DNA of 64,000 nucleotides from Betaproteobacteria bacterium (GCA_020621865.1 JAHRYW010000003.1:124001-188000); one strand, 5' to 3'; positions 35,053-44,591 are shown, numbered from the stretch's first letter. Notes: a model not told the origin generated them from the letters alone. Numbers and translations: made by a program.

Positions 35053-35466
35053 GTGGCCGAGCAGCACCATCTCGCCATCAACACCCACGGCCGCGGTTCG
35101 CTCGACATTACCGCCGAGATTGCCGCCATCGTCCGCAATGCTACGGTCAGCGCCGGAATTGCCCATATTTTCGTCCGCCACACCAGTTGTGGACTGGCCA
35201 TCACCGAGAACGCCGACGCCAGCGTCCGCCGTGACCTCGAAACCCTGATGCGCCGCTGGGCGCCGGACGGCGACCCGGCCTATCGCCATGACCTCGAAGG
35301 CGACGACGACATGGCTGCCCACGCCCGTTCGCTGCTGACCGGCGTATCGCTGAGCGTGCCCTTTGCCGACGGCCGACTGCTGCTCGGCACCTGGCAGGGC
35401 ATCTACCTGTTTGAACACCGTACCCAGGGGCATCGCCGGGAAATTGTCGTTACCCTGCACGGCTAG
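35053..35466 (+). CDS. YjbQ/UPF0047 family protein
   Basis: The GTG at 35053 is nine bases after AAGGA and gives 137 residues; a TTG overlapping the yajD stop is the alternative. Family signature: GIAHIFVRHTSCGLAITENADASVRRDL, HDLEGDDDMAAHARSLLTG and GTWQGIYLFEHR. YjbQ proteins have weak thiamine-phosphate synthase activity and unknown true function. A USS-like core lies in frame and encodes NATV at residues 29-32, in a segment whose length fits homologues, so no insertion is evident. Confidence 0.87.
   Translation: MAEQHHLAINTHGRGSLDITAEIAAIVRNATVSAGIAHIFVRHTSCGLAITENADASVRRDLETLMRRWAPDGDPAYRHDLEGDDDMAAHARSLLTGVSLSVPFADGRLLLGTWQGIYLFEHRTQGHRREIVVTLHG
35137..35173 (+). repeat. USS-like dispersed element, copy 7 (intragenic)
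   Basis: Core AATGCTACGGTC (35137-35148) is perfect; the following tract is partly eroded (AGCGCC, GGAATT, GCCC, ATATTTTC) but keeps the A/T spacing. It is inside the YjbQ-type gene, sense orientation. Confidence 0.7.
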
Positions 35467-35564
35467 CTTGGCACCGGCGGCGATCCGCGAAATACCTCAT
35501 TCACTCATCAACAGTGATTGATACAATCTTTCAGTACCCGCGGCGCAACTAAAGGAAACCCGCC

Positions 35565-36854
35565 TTGGCTGACTCCAATTGCTCCATCCTCATCGTTGAT
35601 GACGAGAAAATCAACGTAACGCTTTTTTCTGCGCAGTTGAACAGCGCCCACTACGCCACGCTGAGTGCCAGTTCCGGCCAGGAAGCCTTGCAACTTGCCC
35701 GTGAAAGGCATCCGGACCTGATCCTGCTCGACGTCATGATGCCGCAGATGGACGGCTTCGAAGTCGCCAGCCAGCTTAAGAACAACGACGCAACGAAAAA
35801 CATCCCGATCATCATGATCACTGCCCTCGACGACCATGAGTCGATGCTCAAGGGGCTGGAATGCGGCGCCGAGGAGTTTCTGACCAAGCCGGTGCTGACC
35901 GTCGAACTGCTGCTGCGCGTGCGCAACCTGCTGAAACTGAAGAAATACCAGGATCTTCTGGCCAGCCAGAGCAATCAACTGGAGGAACAGGTTGCCGAGG
36001 GCAATCTACGCTTGAGCGAGGCTCAGGAAAAACTGGTGCAATCGGAAAAACTCGCCTCGATCGGCCAATTGGCCGCCGGTGTCGCCCATGAGATCAACAA
36101 TCCGATCGGCTTCGTCAAATCCAACATGGGCAGCCTGAAGGCCTACATCGACGACTTCCTGGAAGTCCTGGACCATTACGAAGCACTTGAAGCCATGCTG
36201 CCGGCCAATGCCGACAACGTCCGCAAACTCCGGGAACTCAAGACCTCGGTCGACCTTGCCTTCATCCGCGACGACATCCAGCATCTGATCGCGCAATCCC
36301 AGGACGGCATTGCCCGGGTCGCCAAGATCATCCAGGACCTGAAGGATTTTGCCCGCAGCGACAGCAACAATGCCTGGATCAAGGCCGACCTGCATGCCTG
36401 CCTGGATGCCGCCCTCAACATCGCCGCCAACGAAATCAAGTACAAGGCCGATGTGATCAGGGAATACAGTCCGCTACCCGAGGTCGAATGCCTGCCGGCG
36501 CAAATGGGCCAGGTTTTCCTGAACATCCTGGTCAATGCCGCCCAGGCCATGCCCAGCGACCACGGGCGCGGCACCATCACCGTCCGCTCGGGCTGTGCCG
36601 ACGACGAACATGCCTGGATCGAAATTTCCGACACCGGCTGCGGCATGGACGCGGCACAGATCAAACGGATTTTCGAACCCTTCTACACCACCAAACCGGT
36701 CGGCCTCGGCACCGGTCTGGGCCTGTCGATCTCCTACGGCATCATCCAGCGCCATGGCGGCCACATCGCGGTGACCAGCGCCATCGGCCAGGGCACGACC
36801 TTCCGGATTGAGTTGCCGGTCCACCAGGCTGCCACCGAAAACGCAGCCGCCTGA
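35565..36854 (+). CDS. Receiver domain-histidine kinase hybrid
   Basis: The start is a TTG with AAAGGA seven bases upstream, giving 429 residues. Residues 1-120 are a receiver (ILIVDDEK, phospho-Asp in LILLDVMMPQMDGF, Lys in FLTKPV). A coiled coil leads to a dimerisation helix with the phospho-His in [19 protein letters not shown] and a HATPase domain (N box NILVNAAQAM, ISDTGCGMD, GLGTGLGLSIS). It is closely related to the kinase part of the gene at 38722. It converges on the signalling operon and may feed the same pathway. Confidence 0.92.
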   Translation: MADSNCSILIVDDEKINVTLFSAQLNSAHYATLSASSGQEALQLARERHPDLILLDVMMPQMDGFEVASQLKNNDATKNIPIIMITALDDHESMLKGLECGAEEFLTKPVLTVELLLRVRNLLKLKKYQDLLASQSNQLEEQVAEGNLRLSEAQEKLVQSEKLASIGQLAAGVAHEINNPIGFVKSNMGSLKAYIDDFLEVLDHYEALEAMLPANADNVRKLRELKTSVDLAFIRDDIQHLIAQSQDGIARVAKIIQDLKDFARSDSNNAWIKADLHACLDAALNIAANEIKYKADVIREYSPLPEVECLPAQMGQVFLNILVNAAQAMPSDHGRGTITVRSGCADDEHAWIEISDTGCGMDAAQIKRIFEPFYTTKPVGLGTGLGLSISYGIIQRHGGHIAVTSAIGQGTTFRIELPVHQAATENAAA

Positions 36855-36864
36855 AGCAGGACGA

Positions 36865-37407
36865 TTACCGCTCGGTATCGTCGAGCCGTACCGAGCCGTC
36901 GGGTGCCCAATTGACGTGGGTAATGCCCGGCTCGTCGGCCTCGATCCGCAGTTTTTCCATGGCCTCTGCCGACTCGTCAATCCGCGACCGGCGGGCTTCA
37001 TCGGCCAGCAACCGCTCGTCGGTGGCGCGCTGATGCTCCCGGCAGGCTGCCTCGATGGTGGCGACAAAATCATCGTCGGTCCATGGCTTGGCCAGGTAGC
37101 GATAAATCCCGACCTCATTGACCGCCGTGACCAAGGCCTCGAAATCGGTCGCCGCCGACAACAGCAGGCGGGTCGCATCCGGTTGAATGCCACGGAAGCA
37201 GCGCAGGAAGGTCACGCCATCCATCACCGGCATGCGGAAGTCGGAAACGACCACATCGAAATTGACCTCCCCAGCGCGTTGCAAGGCGGCTTCTGGATCG
37301 TCGAAAACCTCGACCACGTAGTCCTTGCCGGCCAGGCTCCGGTTCAGCAGGCGTTTCAACGCATGCAGCAGGTTGATTTCGTCATCAACGAGCAGCAGTC
37401 TTTTCAT
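36865..37407 (-). CDS. Stand-alone response regulator (RpfG-type receiver)
   Basis: The 180-residue protein has a receiver (LLLVDDEINLLHALKRLL, phospho-Asp in VVVSDFRMPVMDG, IYRYLAKPWTDDD) and a short C-terminal tail without DNA-binding or enzymatic domain. GGAGG precedes the ATG at 37407 inside the upstream gene, overlapping it by 23 bases. It is the last gene of the operon from 44506, with a possible role as phosphate sink or adaptor. Confidence 0.9.
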   Translation of the reverse strand: MKRLLLVDDEINLLHALKRLLNRSLAGKDYVVEVFDDPEAALQRAGEVNFDVVVSDFRMPVMDGVTFLRCFRGIQPDATRLLLSAATDFEALVTAVNEVGIYRYLAKPWTDDDFVATIEAACREHQRATDERLLADEARRSRIDESAEAMEKLRIEADEPGITHVNWAPDGSVRLDDTER

Positions 37408-38725
37408 GACTTCCTCCAGAAGTGCGCACGTGGATGCGCATCACGATATTTTCCGATGCCGCATAGTCGCGGATCTGTCGGATCAGATTGGCATCGAGTA
37501 TGTAATCGGCCGCCAGCAGCAGCACGCCGTCGCGGCTCAGCATATCGCGTGACAATATCATGCCGGGTTTGAGATCGGCGACCCCTAGTTCAACCTCGCC
37601 GGTATCGCGAACCTCGACCTTGCCGAGAATATCGAGAAAGGCTTCGATGACCTGCGGGTCGTAGCGCTTGCCCTTCCCTTCGGCAATCAGCTTTTTCGCG
37701 TCTTCCTCGGTATAGCGGCGCACCGACAGGCTGCCGATCTGCAGGCCGTCGTAGTCGTTGGCCACGCAGAGAATCCTGGCGCCGAGGGGAATCGAGTCCC
37801 CCATCAAGCCATCGGGATAGCCCTGCCCGTCGAAACGTTCGTGGTGAGAGCGCACGATCCGCGCGGCGCCGCGCAGTTCCTCGAGCGCCATCACCGACTG
37901 CTCGCCCTTGACCGGGTGCTTGCGGTACTGACCGAGTTCCTCGCCGGTCATTTGCGGCACCGGCTTGACCAGCAGAAGATCGGGCAGCCCGATCTTGCCG
38001 ATATCGTGCAGCAAGCCAGCCAGGAAAACGTCCTGGCTGTCGGCCGGACTCAGCTCCATGCGATTGGCGATCTTGCGGCCGAGATCGGCGACCCGCCGCG
38101 AATGCCCGGCCAGGTTCGAGCCGCGCAATTCGATCAGGTTGGCGAACACCTTGATCGACGTCAGGAAGCTGGTCTTGACCTTGTCGTGCGCCTTGCGCAG
38201 TTCGACCGTGCGCTCCATGACCTTCAGTTCGAGATTGGCGTTCAGGTCGCGCAATTCTTCGTTCTGCCTTGCCGTCAGCAGTTCGAGACGGATTTTCTCG
38301 CGTTCCAGCGCCTTGCGTTCCAGCGCCTGGCGGACGATCAGCAAAAGCTCGTTGTCGTCCCAGGGCTTGGAGATGTAGCGATAGATTTCACCCTTGTTGA
38401 TGGCATCGACCGTCGAGGTGACATCGGCATATCCGGTCAACAACAGGCGAACGGTATCGGGCCAGCGTCTTTTGACCTGTTCCAGAAAACGGGCGCCATC
38501 CATTTCCGGCATCCGCATGTCGGAAATGACCAAGTCGAAAGCCTGCTCCTCCATGATGGCCAAGGCCTCGGCTCCGCTGCCGGCAATGGTGACCTGGTAG
38601 CCGTGCGGCCGTAGCAGCCGGCGCAGGGCCGAAAGAATATTCGGTTCGTCGTCTACGCAGAGAAGATTCCAGGGAGCCTCCTCGGCACTGCTGGTTTCAG
38701 GCTGCTCCAGGCGTGGATCGTTCAT
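37385..38725 (-). CDS. HD-GYP response regulator (c-di-GMP phosphodiesterase, RpfG-like)
   Basis: The 446-residue protein has a receiver (NLLCVDDEPNILSALRRLL, LVISDMRMPEMDG, RYISKPWDDNEL), a coiled-coil linker and an HD-GYP domain with HDIGKIGLPD and HHERFDGQGYPDGL. HD-GYP proteins hydrolyse c-di-GMP to GMP. Its start overlaps the kinase stop by four bases (ATGA), so kinase and regulator are made together and are presumably a cognate pair. Confidence 0.93.
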   Translation of the reverse strand: MNDPRLEQPETSSAEEAPWNLLCVDDEPNILSALRRLLRPHGYQVTIAGSGAEALAIMEEQAFDLVISDMRMPEMDGARFLEQVKRRWPDTVRLLLTGYADVTSTVDAINKGEIYRYISKPWDDNELLLIVRQALERKALEREKIRLELLTARQNEELRDLNANLELKVMERTVELRKAHDKVKTSFLTSIKVFANLIELRGSNLAGHSRRVADLGRKIANRMELSPADSQDVFLAGLLHDIGKIGLPDLLLVKPVPQMTGEELGQYRKHPVKGEQSVMALEELRGAARIVRSHHERFDGQGYPDGLMGDSIPLGARILCVANDYDGLQIGSLSVRRYTEEDAKKLIAEGKGKRYDPQVIEAFLDILGKVEVRDTGEVELGVADLKPGMILSRDMLSRDGVLLLAADYILDANLIRQIRDYAASENIVMRIHVRTSGGSHEKTAAR

Positions 38726-40851
38726 TGACCGCCTCCCGCGGTATCAGGTGTGTTGGGCGTATGCTGGATCGGCAGGGTAATCCGGAAGGTACTGCCCTGA
38801 CCGACCACGCTGTCCACTTCTATTTTGCCATTGTGATTCTGGATGATGCCGTAGGAAAGCGACAAGCCGAGGCCAGTGCCCTTGCCCACAGGCTTGGTCG
38901 TAAAGAAGGGATCGAAGATTTTCTGGCGAATATCTTCCGGAATGCCGCAGCCGCTATCGGCAACCTCGATCCAGACCTTGTCGCCGCTGACGCCGGTCTT
39001 CACCGTGATGCGCCCGCGCTCCGGCCCAATGGCGTGCGCCGCATTGACCAGCAGGTTCATGAAAACCTGGTTCAGCTGCGAAGGCATGCACTCCACCTCG
39101 GGCAGATCGCCGTATTCCTTGATCACGTCGGCCTTGTACTTGATTTCGTTGGCGGCGATGTTGATCGTCGAATCCAGCCCCTGGTGGAGATTGGCCCAGT
39201 GCCATTCCTGCGAGCTGTCCACCCGCGAAAAATCCTTCAGGTCCTGGACGATTTTCTTGACCCGGGAAATCCCCTCTTTCGACTCCCCCATCAAGACCGG
39301 GATGTCTTCCTGCAGAAAAGCGAAATCGACCTTCTTTCGCAAGCAGGCCAGCTCCCCGGCCTGCGGTTGCGGAATGACCGCCTCTGCCGCCTCGTAGGCT
39401 TTCATCAGGCGGAACAGGTCGTCGATGTATTTCTCCAGGGAGCCGATGTTGGAATAGACGTAACCTATCGGATTGTTGATTTCATGCGCCACACCGGCAG
39501 CCAACTGGCCGATCGACGCCAGTTTCTCGGACTGCACCAGTTGCTCGCGGGTGTCGGAAAGCTGGATGTTCAACTCGGTCAGCTCGACATAGCGTCGGCG
39601 CAATTCCGTTTCCGCCCTTTCCCGCTCGGCATTGTCCTGGGCCAGGCGACGGTTCGCCTCCTGCAACTGGCTGGTCCGTTGTTCGACCAGGTCCTCGAGC
39701 TGCGCCTGGTAGTTCCGCAGTTCATCCTCGGCCTTGTGGCGCTCGGTGACATCCTGCAGGGTTTCGATGGCACCGATGATCTTGCCAGTCGTATCCTTCA
39801 GCGGCGCCGCCGTGAAGTACAGCCAGCGGCCGCTGTCGCCGAAGTGGGGATAGAAATCCTCGGCTTCAAAAGCACCCTCGATCAGCGAGGACGGCCGGTA
39901 TTTACCCCTGTAATGGCTTTCCAGTCCTTCTGTCAGTGCACCGCTGACGATCAGGTCGGCCAGGATGGGCCGCTCGGAAGCATAAAACGGCGCCCACTGA
40001 CGGTTGGTGCGCAGCATTTCGCTGGCCGGTACCCCGGTCACCGCGGCGCAGGCCTTGTTCCAGTGCGTCACCTTGTGCTCGGCATTGATGACCAGGGTCG
40101 GTACCGGGTCGCCGTCGACGATCTGCGACAGCAACTGCTGCATCACGCGCTGAGCGTTCAAGCTGGCGCTCTTGCGTTCGGACTCGACCAATTGCTGTTG
40201 CGTCCGCTCCAGGTTGGCCAAGGCCTCCTTGAGTTTGCTTTGCTCGGAGAGCAGTTCCCGATTGGCTTCCGAGAGTTCCCGTGTGCGCTCGCTGACCCGG
40301 TCTTCCAGTTTGAGATTGAGATCGACCAGCGCCTGGTTACGCCCGGCAATGACCCGATACAGGGAATTCAGGGCATCAAGCAGGCTGGCCGTCGCCGGAT
40401 CGGTTACCAGGGCCAGTTCCGCCTCATAGGCCTGGGCTGGTGTCATGCCTTTGCGGATATTCTGCACCTGTCGAGCCATGGCCTGGTCGGTTCCCAGGAT
40501 ATGGTAGGCGAGCCAGTTGGTCAGGAAACGCAGCAGGAATTCGGTATCCGAACTACCCGCCTTGACCTGGCGCATGTTGGTAATCTGCTTGGCGAAATCT
40601 CGATGAATCCGCTGGTGCAACTCAACATGCCGCTGGTCGCATCCGGCTTGCGCCATCAACGCTTCCTCGTGGGAAAAATGGACGACGGCATATTGGACCA
40701 GTTCCTCGAGCACTTTCTCGATGTCCTCCGACTGGGCATCCCTGGCATGCAGGCTGCCAACCCAGTTGATGATGCGCACCAGTTCCCGGTGTTCGCTATC
40801 GACGATCCCCTCGCCGGTCAGGAAGCGGTCGCTCCAGGCAAATGTTTCCAT
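38722..40851 (-). CDS. Bacteriohemerythrin-PAS-histidine kinase
   Basis: Starting at the ATG at 40851 (GGGGGAG upstream; another ATG at 40869) the protein has 709 residues. The N-terminal hemerythrin domain retains the diiron ligands: [28 protein letters not shown] and [12 protein letters not shown] coiled coil and two PAS-like regions ([32 protein letters not shown]) precede the kinase (H box [37 protein letters not shown]). It probably senses O2 or redox state through a non-heme diiron site and phosphorylates the adjacent HD-GYP regulator. Confidence 0.92.
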   Translation of the reverse strand: METFAWSDRFLTGEGIVDSEHRELVRIINWVGSLHARDAQSEDIEKVLEELVQYAVVHFSHEEALMAQAGCDQRHVELHQRIHRDFAKQITNMRQVKAGSSDTEFLLRFLTNWLAYHILGTDQAMARQVQNIRKGMTPAQAYEAELALVTDPATASLLDALNSLYRVIAGRNQALVDLNLKLEDRVSERTRELSEANRELLSEQSKLKEALANLERTQQQLVESERKSASLNAQRVMQQLLSQIVDGDPVPTLVINAEHKVTHWNKACAAVTGVPASEMLRTNRQWAPFYASERPILADLIVSGALTEGLESHYRGKYRPSSLIEGAFEAEDFYPHFGDSGRWLYFTAAPLKDTTGKIIGAIETLQDVTERHKAEDELRNYQAQLEDLVEQRTSQLQEANRRLAQDNAERERAETELRRRYVELTELNIQLSDTREQLVQSEKLASIGQLAAGVAHEINNPIGYVYSNIGSLEKYIDDLFRLMKAYEAAEAVIPQPQAGELACLRKKVDFAFLQEDIPVLMGESKEGISRVKKIVQDLKDFSRVDSSQEWHWANLHQGLDSTINIAANEIKYKADVIKEYGDLPEVECMPSQLNQVFMNLLVNAAHAIGPERGRITVKTGVSGDKVWIEVADSGCGIPEDIRQKIFDPFFTTKPVGKGTGLGLSLSYGIIQNHNGKIEVDSVVGQGSTFRITLPIQHTPNTPDTAGGGQ

Positions 40852-40872
40852 GCTCTCCCCCAAGGGCATCGT

Positions 40873-41730
40873 TCAGTTCAATAGGGCCTGGCTCAGCACC
40901 GCGAACTCCTGTTCGACCTCGGCGAAAATTTCCTGGCTGTCCCGCCAGGCCAGATCGGCTTTCCGCCAGCAGCGCTCGGAAATCTTGGGTACGGCTTCCT
41001 GCGGATCGTTCGCCAGATCCATGGCATGCGCCAGCGCATCCCCCAGATGCACGGCACAGGCAAGTTCGCTGCAGTCTACCTCGTCAGGCCGATGATGATT
41101 GGCAATGGCATCGCAGATGGCCGCGGGAAAATACCAGCGCTTGCCGAGAATACCCCCGATTTGGCCGTGATCCATGCCGGCGACGGCCAGTTCGGCCTCA
41201 TGCCTGGCACAGCCGTGCTCCTGGCGATAGCTGGCGACAGCGGCCATATGTCCGGGGAAGGCGGAGGCGAACATCAACAGTCCTATATCGTGCAGCAATC
41301 CGGCCACAAAGGCACTTCCCTCGCTGATCCCCATGCGCCGCGCCAAGCCCCGCGAGCACAAGGCGCTGGCCAGGCTGTGCCGGCTGTAGATCTGGATGTT
41401 GAAATCCCCAGCGGCAACCGTTTCGAAAGCGCCGCAGAAGGCCGACGCGGTGGCCAGGCCAAGCACCGCGCGCTGCCCGAGTACGGCAATCGCATTGGGA
41501 ATGCTCTCGACGCGCCCGCGCAGCCCGTAAAAGGGCGAGTTGGCGATGCGCAGCAGGCGCGCCACCATGGCCTGATCGCGCACGATGACCTTGGCCAGTT
41601 CGCCCGCCGTGGCGTTCTGATCGTCGAGGCAGCGCAGCAGTTCGCTGACGATGCCGGAGGGCCGGGGCAGATGGTTGATGTGCTTGATCACCAGATCAGC
41701 GGTGATCGCTTCGAGCGGCAGCGAGTTCAT
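40873..41730 (-). CDS. HDOD domain protein
   Basis: The 285-residue protein matches the HDOD family: LPRPSGIVSELLRCLDD, VARLLRIANSPFYGLRGRVESIPNAIAVLG and AGLLHDIGLLMFASAFPGH. HDOD domains are HD-related and usually lack catalytic metal ligands; they act as signalling scaffolds near c-di-GMP proteins. Here the HD pair in LLHDIGLL is retained. Start overlaps the 60-aa gene by four bases. Confidence 0.9.
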   Translation of the reverse strand: MNSLPLEAITADLVIKHINHLPRPSGIVSELLRCLDDQNATAGELAKVIVRDQAMVARLLRIANSPFYGLRGRVESIPNAIAVLGQRAVLGLATASAFCGAFETVAAGDFNIQIYSRHSLASALCSRGLARRMGISEGSAFVAGLLHDIGLLMFASAFPGHMAAVASYRQEHGCARHEAELAVAGMDHGQIGGILGKRWYFPAAICDAIANHHRPDEVDCSELACAVHLGDALAHAMDLANDPQEAVPKISERCWRKADLAWRDSQEIFAEVEQEFAVLSQALLN

Positions 41731-41909
41731 TGCGGCCTCTCGGTCAGGCGATAGGTCATGATCTGCTGTTCGAGCTCAATGGCCGGAGGATTGTTACCAG
41801 TCTGCCGGAAAAGAAAATGCAGCCGCTCGGCAATCTGCTCGCGGCTGGCCGTCTGGTCGCTCTCGCCGGCAGGTAGCGCAGGAGCGTCATCTTCGGGTTG
41901 AAGGTTCAT
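41727..41909 (-). CDS. Small 60-residue protein in the signalling operon
   Basis: The frame starts at an ATG sharing one base with the upstream stop (TGATG) and ends overlapping the HDOD start by four bases, so it is coupled on both sides, strong evidence that it is translated. The product is soluble and acidic, with an N-terminal QPEDDAPALPAGESDQ stretch and helices around REQIAERLHFLFRQTG and ELEQQIMTYRLTER. No family is recognised. Its position between a GGDEF-EAL protein and an HDOD protein suggests a small adaptor. Confidence 0.75.
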   Translation of the reverse strand: MNLQPEDDAPALPAGESDQTASREQIAERLHFLFRQTGNNPPAIELEQQIMTYRLTERPQ

Positions 41910-44506
41910 CAGCTTGCCTCCCTGGCCAGCGGAAATAAAATCAGCAGGCGACCGCTCGCCCCACTCAGCCCCCCGAGCAGTCGGTACTGGACTTGCCAGA
42001 CGGTGGCGCCAGAATGCCAGGTCAGCGTCCCGCCGTCGCCCCCCTGCACCAGGTTCAGCAACTCGGCCGGCAGGGTATCGCCCAATTCGGCGCCGAGCAG
42101 CGGCCCGCCGCCGCCAAGAACCTGGTCGGCGGCCAGGTTGGCGAAGACCACCACCCCGTCGTCGTCGAAACCAAGGACCGGAAACGGCACGCACTGGAGA
42201 ATTTCCTGGGCAACGTAGAGGGTCGTTTCGTCCCGCTCGATCCGCTTGTCCTTCTCGGCCAGCGTTCCCAGCAGTTTTGCATTGGACTGGGCGAGTTCCT
42301 TGTTGGCGACCTGGATTTCGGAATTCAGCCGGCGGTTTTCGTCGGCCAGTTCCTTGTAACGGAAGGCTTCCTCGATATTGGCCCGGAGCAGATCGTCCTC
42401 CCAGGGCTTGGTCAGGAACTTGTAGATGGCCCCTTCGTTGATGGCGTCGGTAATCGATTGCAACTCGGTGTAACCGGACAGCACCATGCGCACCGTCTGG
42501 GGGTGGATGGTCTTGACGCGGCGCAGAAACTCGACGCCGGTCATGTTGGGCATGCGCTGGTCGGAAACAATGACGTCGACCTCGTGCCGGGCCAGCAATT
42601 CGAGCGCCTCGGCACCGCCATTGGCGGTCAGTATCTGGTAGCCGTCGCGACGCAGCAGGCGGCGCAGCGAGGAGATGATATTTTCTTCGTCGTCGACCAG
42701 CAGGATGGTCCGCACGCGTTTTTCCGGTTGCAGCGGCAGGCTGGGAATGCGACAGCGATCGGCCAGGATGTTCTCCATCTCCCCGGCCTCGACCGGCCGG
42801 CTGAAGAAATAGCCCTGGATCTGGTCGCAATGATTGGATATCAGCAAAGAGAGCTGGCCTTCGGTTTCGACCCCTTCGGCGATCACCTTGAGCTTCAGGT
42901 TGTGGGCCATAGTGATCACCGCGCGGGTGATCGAGGCATCGTCGGGATTGGCGGTGATGTCCTGCACGAAGGAACGATCGACCTTGATGGCATCGATGGG
43001 GAAACGCTTGAGATAGGAAAGACTTGAGTAGCCAGTCCCGAAATCGTCGACGGAAAAGCGCACTCCCAACTGGCGCAGTTCGGATAGCGTGGCGATCACC
43101 CGCTCGACGTTGCGCATCAGCACGCTTTCGGTCAGCTCCAGTTCCAGGCGATCGGCGGGCAGTTCGCTGTCGGCCAGCGCAGCACGGACGGAATCGGCCA
43201 ACTCGTTGTCCTCAAACTGGTTGGCCGAAATATTGACCGCGACGGTCGGCCGCCCGAGGCCCCGATCGATCCAGCGCTTTGCCTGCTTGCAGGCATCGCG
43301 CAGGACCCAACGCCCGACGCTCTTGATCAAACCGGACTCTTCGAGCATCGGCACGAATTCGCCCGGGGCCACCAGCCCGCGCCCGGGATGGCGCCAGCGC
43401 AACAGGGCTTCGGCACCGACGATCTCGCCGTTGCTACAACTCACTTTGGGCTGGTAGAACAGTTCGAATTCGTCACGTGCCAGGGCCAGGCGCAGATCGG
43501 CCTCGAGCCGCAGGCGTTCCATGACGCCCTGGTTCATCGTCGCGGCGTAATACTGGTAACAGTTGCGCCCCGCCTCCTTGGCCCGCAGGGTTGCCGTTTC
43601 GGCTTGGTGCAACAGCGTTTCGGCAGTGTCGGTGTCATCCGGGCAGGTCGAAATCCCCATGCTGATGGTGACAATCACTTCCTGGCCGGCGACGCTGAGC
43701 GGCTTTTCCAGTTCGGCCATCAGCTTTCTGGCGACCACGGCTGCATCGCTGTCGGTGGTCAGGTCGGAGACGATGATCGCGAACTCGTCGCTGCCCAGGT
43801 GACCGGCGCTGTCGGCTTGCCGCAGGATGCTGGTAATGCGGCCGGAAACCAGACGCAGGAGCTCGTCGCCGGCCTCGCGGCCAAGCAGGTCGTTGGTTGC
43901 CTTGAAGTTATCGACATCGAAGTAGATAACCGCGCAGCGGGTATTGTGACGCTTGGCCAAGGCTAGGCTGCTGCCCAGACGGTCGAGAAACAGCTGGCGA
44001 TTCGGCAAGCCGGTCAAACGGTCGAAATAGGCCAGTTCGAACAGTTCGCGCTCGACGAGAACATCGTGGGTAACGTCGAAATGCATGGCCAGCACGCCCG
44101 GCCGGCCGGCAAGATCGACGGCGGACAGGTGGACGCGAGACCAGCGTTGCGCCCCCCCGACCAGGCACGAATAGACAAACGACACAGTACGCTTGTGGCC
44201 AGACAGGATCGCCGCCAGGCCGTCGGCCGCCGAAGCCTTGGCGACGCTGTCGATAACGCCGGCCTTGCTGAAGATGGCAAGGTAATCCGCCCCCGGCACA
44301 GCCCCGGCCAGCAGGCCGCCCTCCTCGTTGGCCAGTGTCAGCCACTGACGGTTGGCCGCGACGATGCAGCCATTCGCATCAATTTGCGCAACCGAGGCCG
44401 GGATCGCTTCTAGCAGCGAATTGTCGAGGACCCGACCCGCACCGGACGAGGCGCAGTCCTGCGCGGACGATCCCGCCGCTTCGCCGTCTGCTTGAGCATC
44501 GGTCAT
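41909..44506 (-). CDS. PAS-GGDEF-EAL protein with C-terminal receiver
   Basis: The ATG at 44506 with AGGAG six bases upstream gives 865 residues. Order: PAS-like (residues ~20-140), GGDEF, EAL, receiver (near 545-670), coiled coil and a terminal PAS-like segment. The GGDEF site is degenerate (LGSDEF) but the I-site RQAD is kept at the right spacing. EAL catalytic motifs are complete: EALLRW, NISANQF, ELTESVL, VDDFGTGYSSL, IKVDRSF and IAEGVETEGQ. It is therefore likely a c-di-GMP phosphodiesterase with a regulatory GGDEF. The receiver has the phospho-Asp in VIVSDQRMPNMTG. First gene of the operon. Confidence 0.92.
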   Translation of the reverse strand: MTDAQADGEAAGSSAQDCASSGAGRVLDNSLLEAIPASVAQIDANGCIVAANRQWLTLANEEGGLLAGAVPGADYLAIFSKAGVIDSVAKASAADGLAAILSGHKRTVSFVYSCLVGGAQRWSRVHLSAVDLAGRPGVLAMHFDVTHDVLVERELFELAYFDRLTGLPNRQLFLDRLGSSLALAKRHNTRCAVIYFDVDNFKATNDLLGREAGDELLRLVSGRITSILRQADSAGHLGSDEFAIIVSDLTTDSDAAVVARKLMAELEKPLSVAGQEVIVTISMGISTCPDDTDTAETLLHQAETATLRAKEAGRNCYQYYAATMNQGVMERLRLEADLRLALARDEFELFYQPKVSCSNGEIVGAEALLRWRHPGRGLVAPGEFVPMLEESGLIKSVGRWVLRDACKQAKRWIDRGLGRPTVAVNISANQFEDNELADSVRAALADSELPADRLELELTESVLMRNVERVIATLSELRQLGVRFSVDDFGTGYSSLSYLKRFPIDAIKVDRSFVQDITANPDDASITRAVITMAHNLKLKVIAEGVETEGQLSLLISNHCDQIQGYFFSRPVEAGEMENILADRCRIPSLPLQPEKRVRTILLVDDEENIISSLRRLLRRDGYQILTANGGAEALELLARHEVDVIVSDQRMPNMTGVEFLRRVKTIHPQTVRMVLSGYTELQSITDAINEGAIYKFLTKPWEDDLLRANIEEAFRYKELADENRRLNSEIQVANKELAQSNAKLLGTLAEKDKRIERDETTLYVAQEILQCVPFPVLGFDDDGVVVFANLAADQVLGGGGPLLGAELGDTLPAELLNLVQGGDGGTLTWHSGATVWQVQYRLLGGLSGASGRLLILFPLAREAS

Positions 44507-44558
44507 CGACATCTCCTCATTGATTGCCATTTTTATTATTTTATCAACAAATGAAAAT

Positions 44559-44591
44559 GTTTTTGCCACTTAAACCCGATCAGGCAAAAAC
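44559..44591. promoter_or_regulatory. Inverted repeat upstream of the signalling operon
   Basis: Perfect 9-base arms GTTTTTGCC (44559-44567) and GGCAAAAAC (44583-44591), 15-base spacer, 53 to 85 bases before the ATG of the first gene. Candidate operator, or leader hairpin. Confidence 0.5.

Noticed and set aside
38713-40884. Long frame antisense to the hemerythrin kinase
   Set aside because: The opposite frame has full hemerythrin, PAS and kinase motifs; this one has none and is a high-GC artefact.
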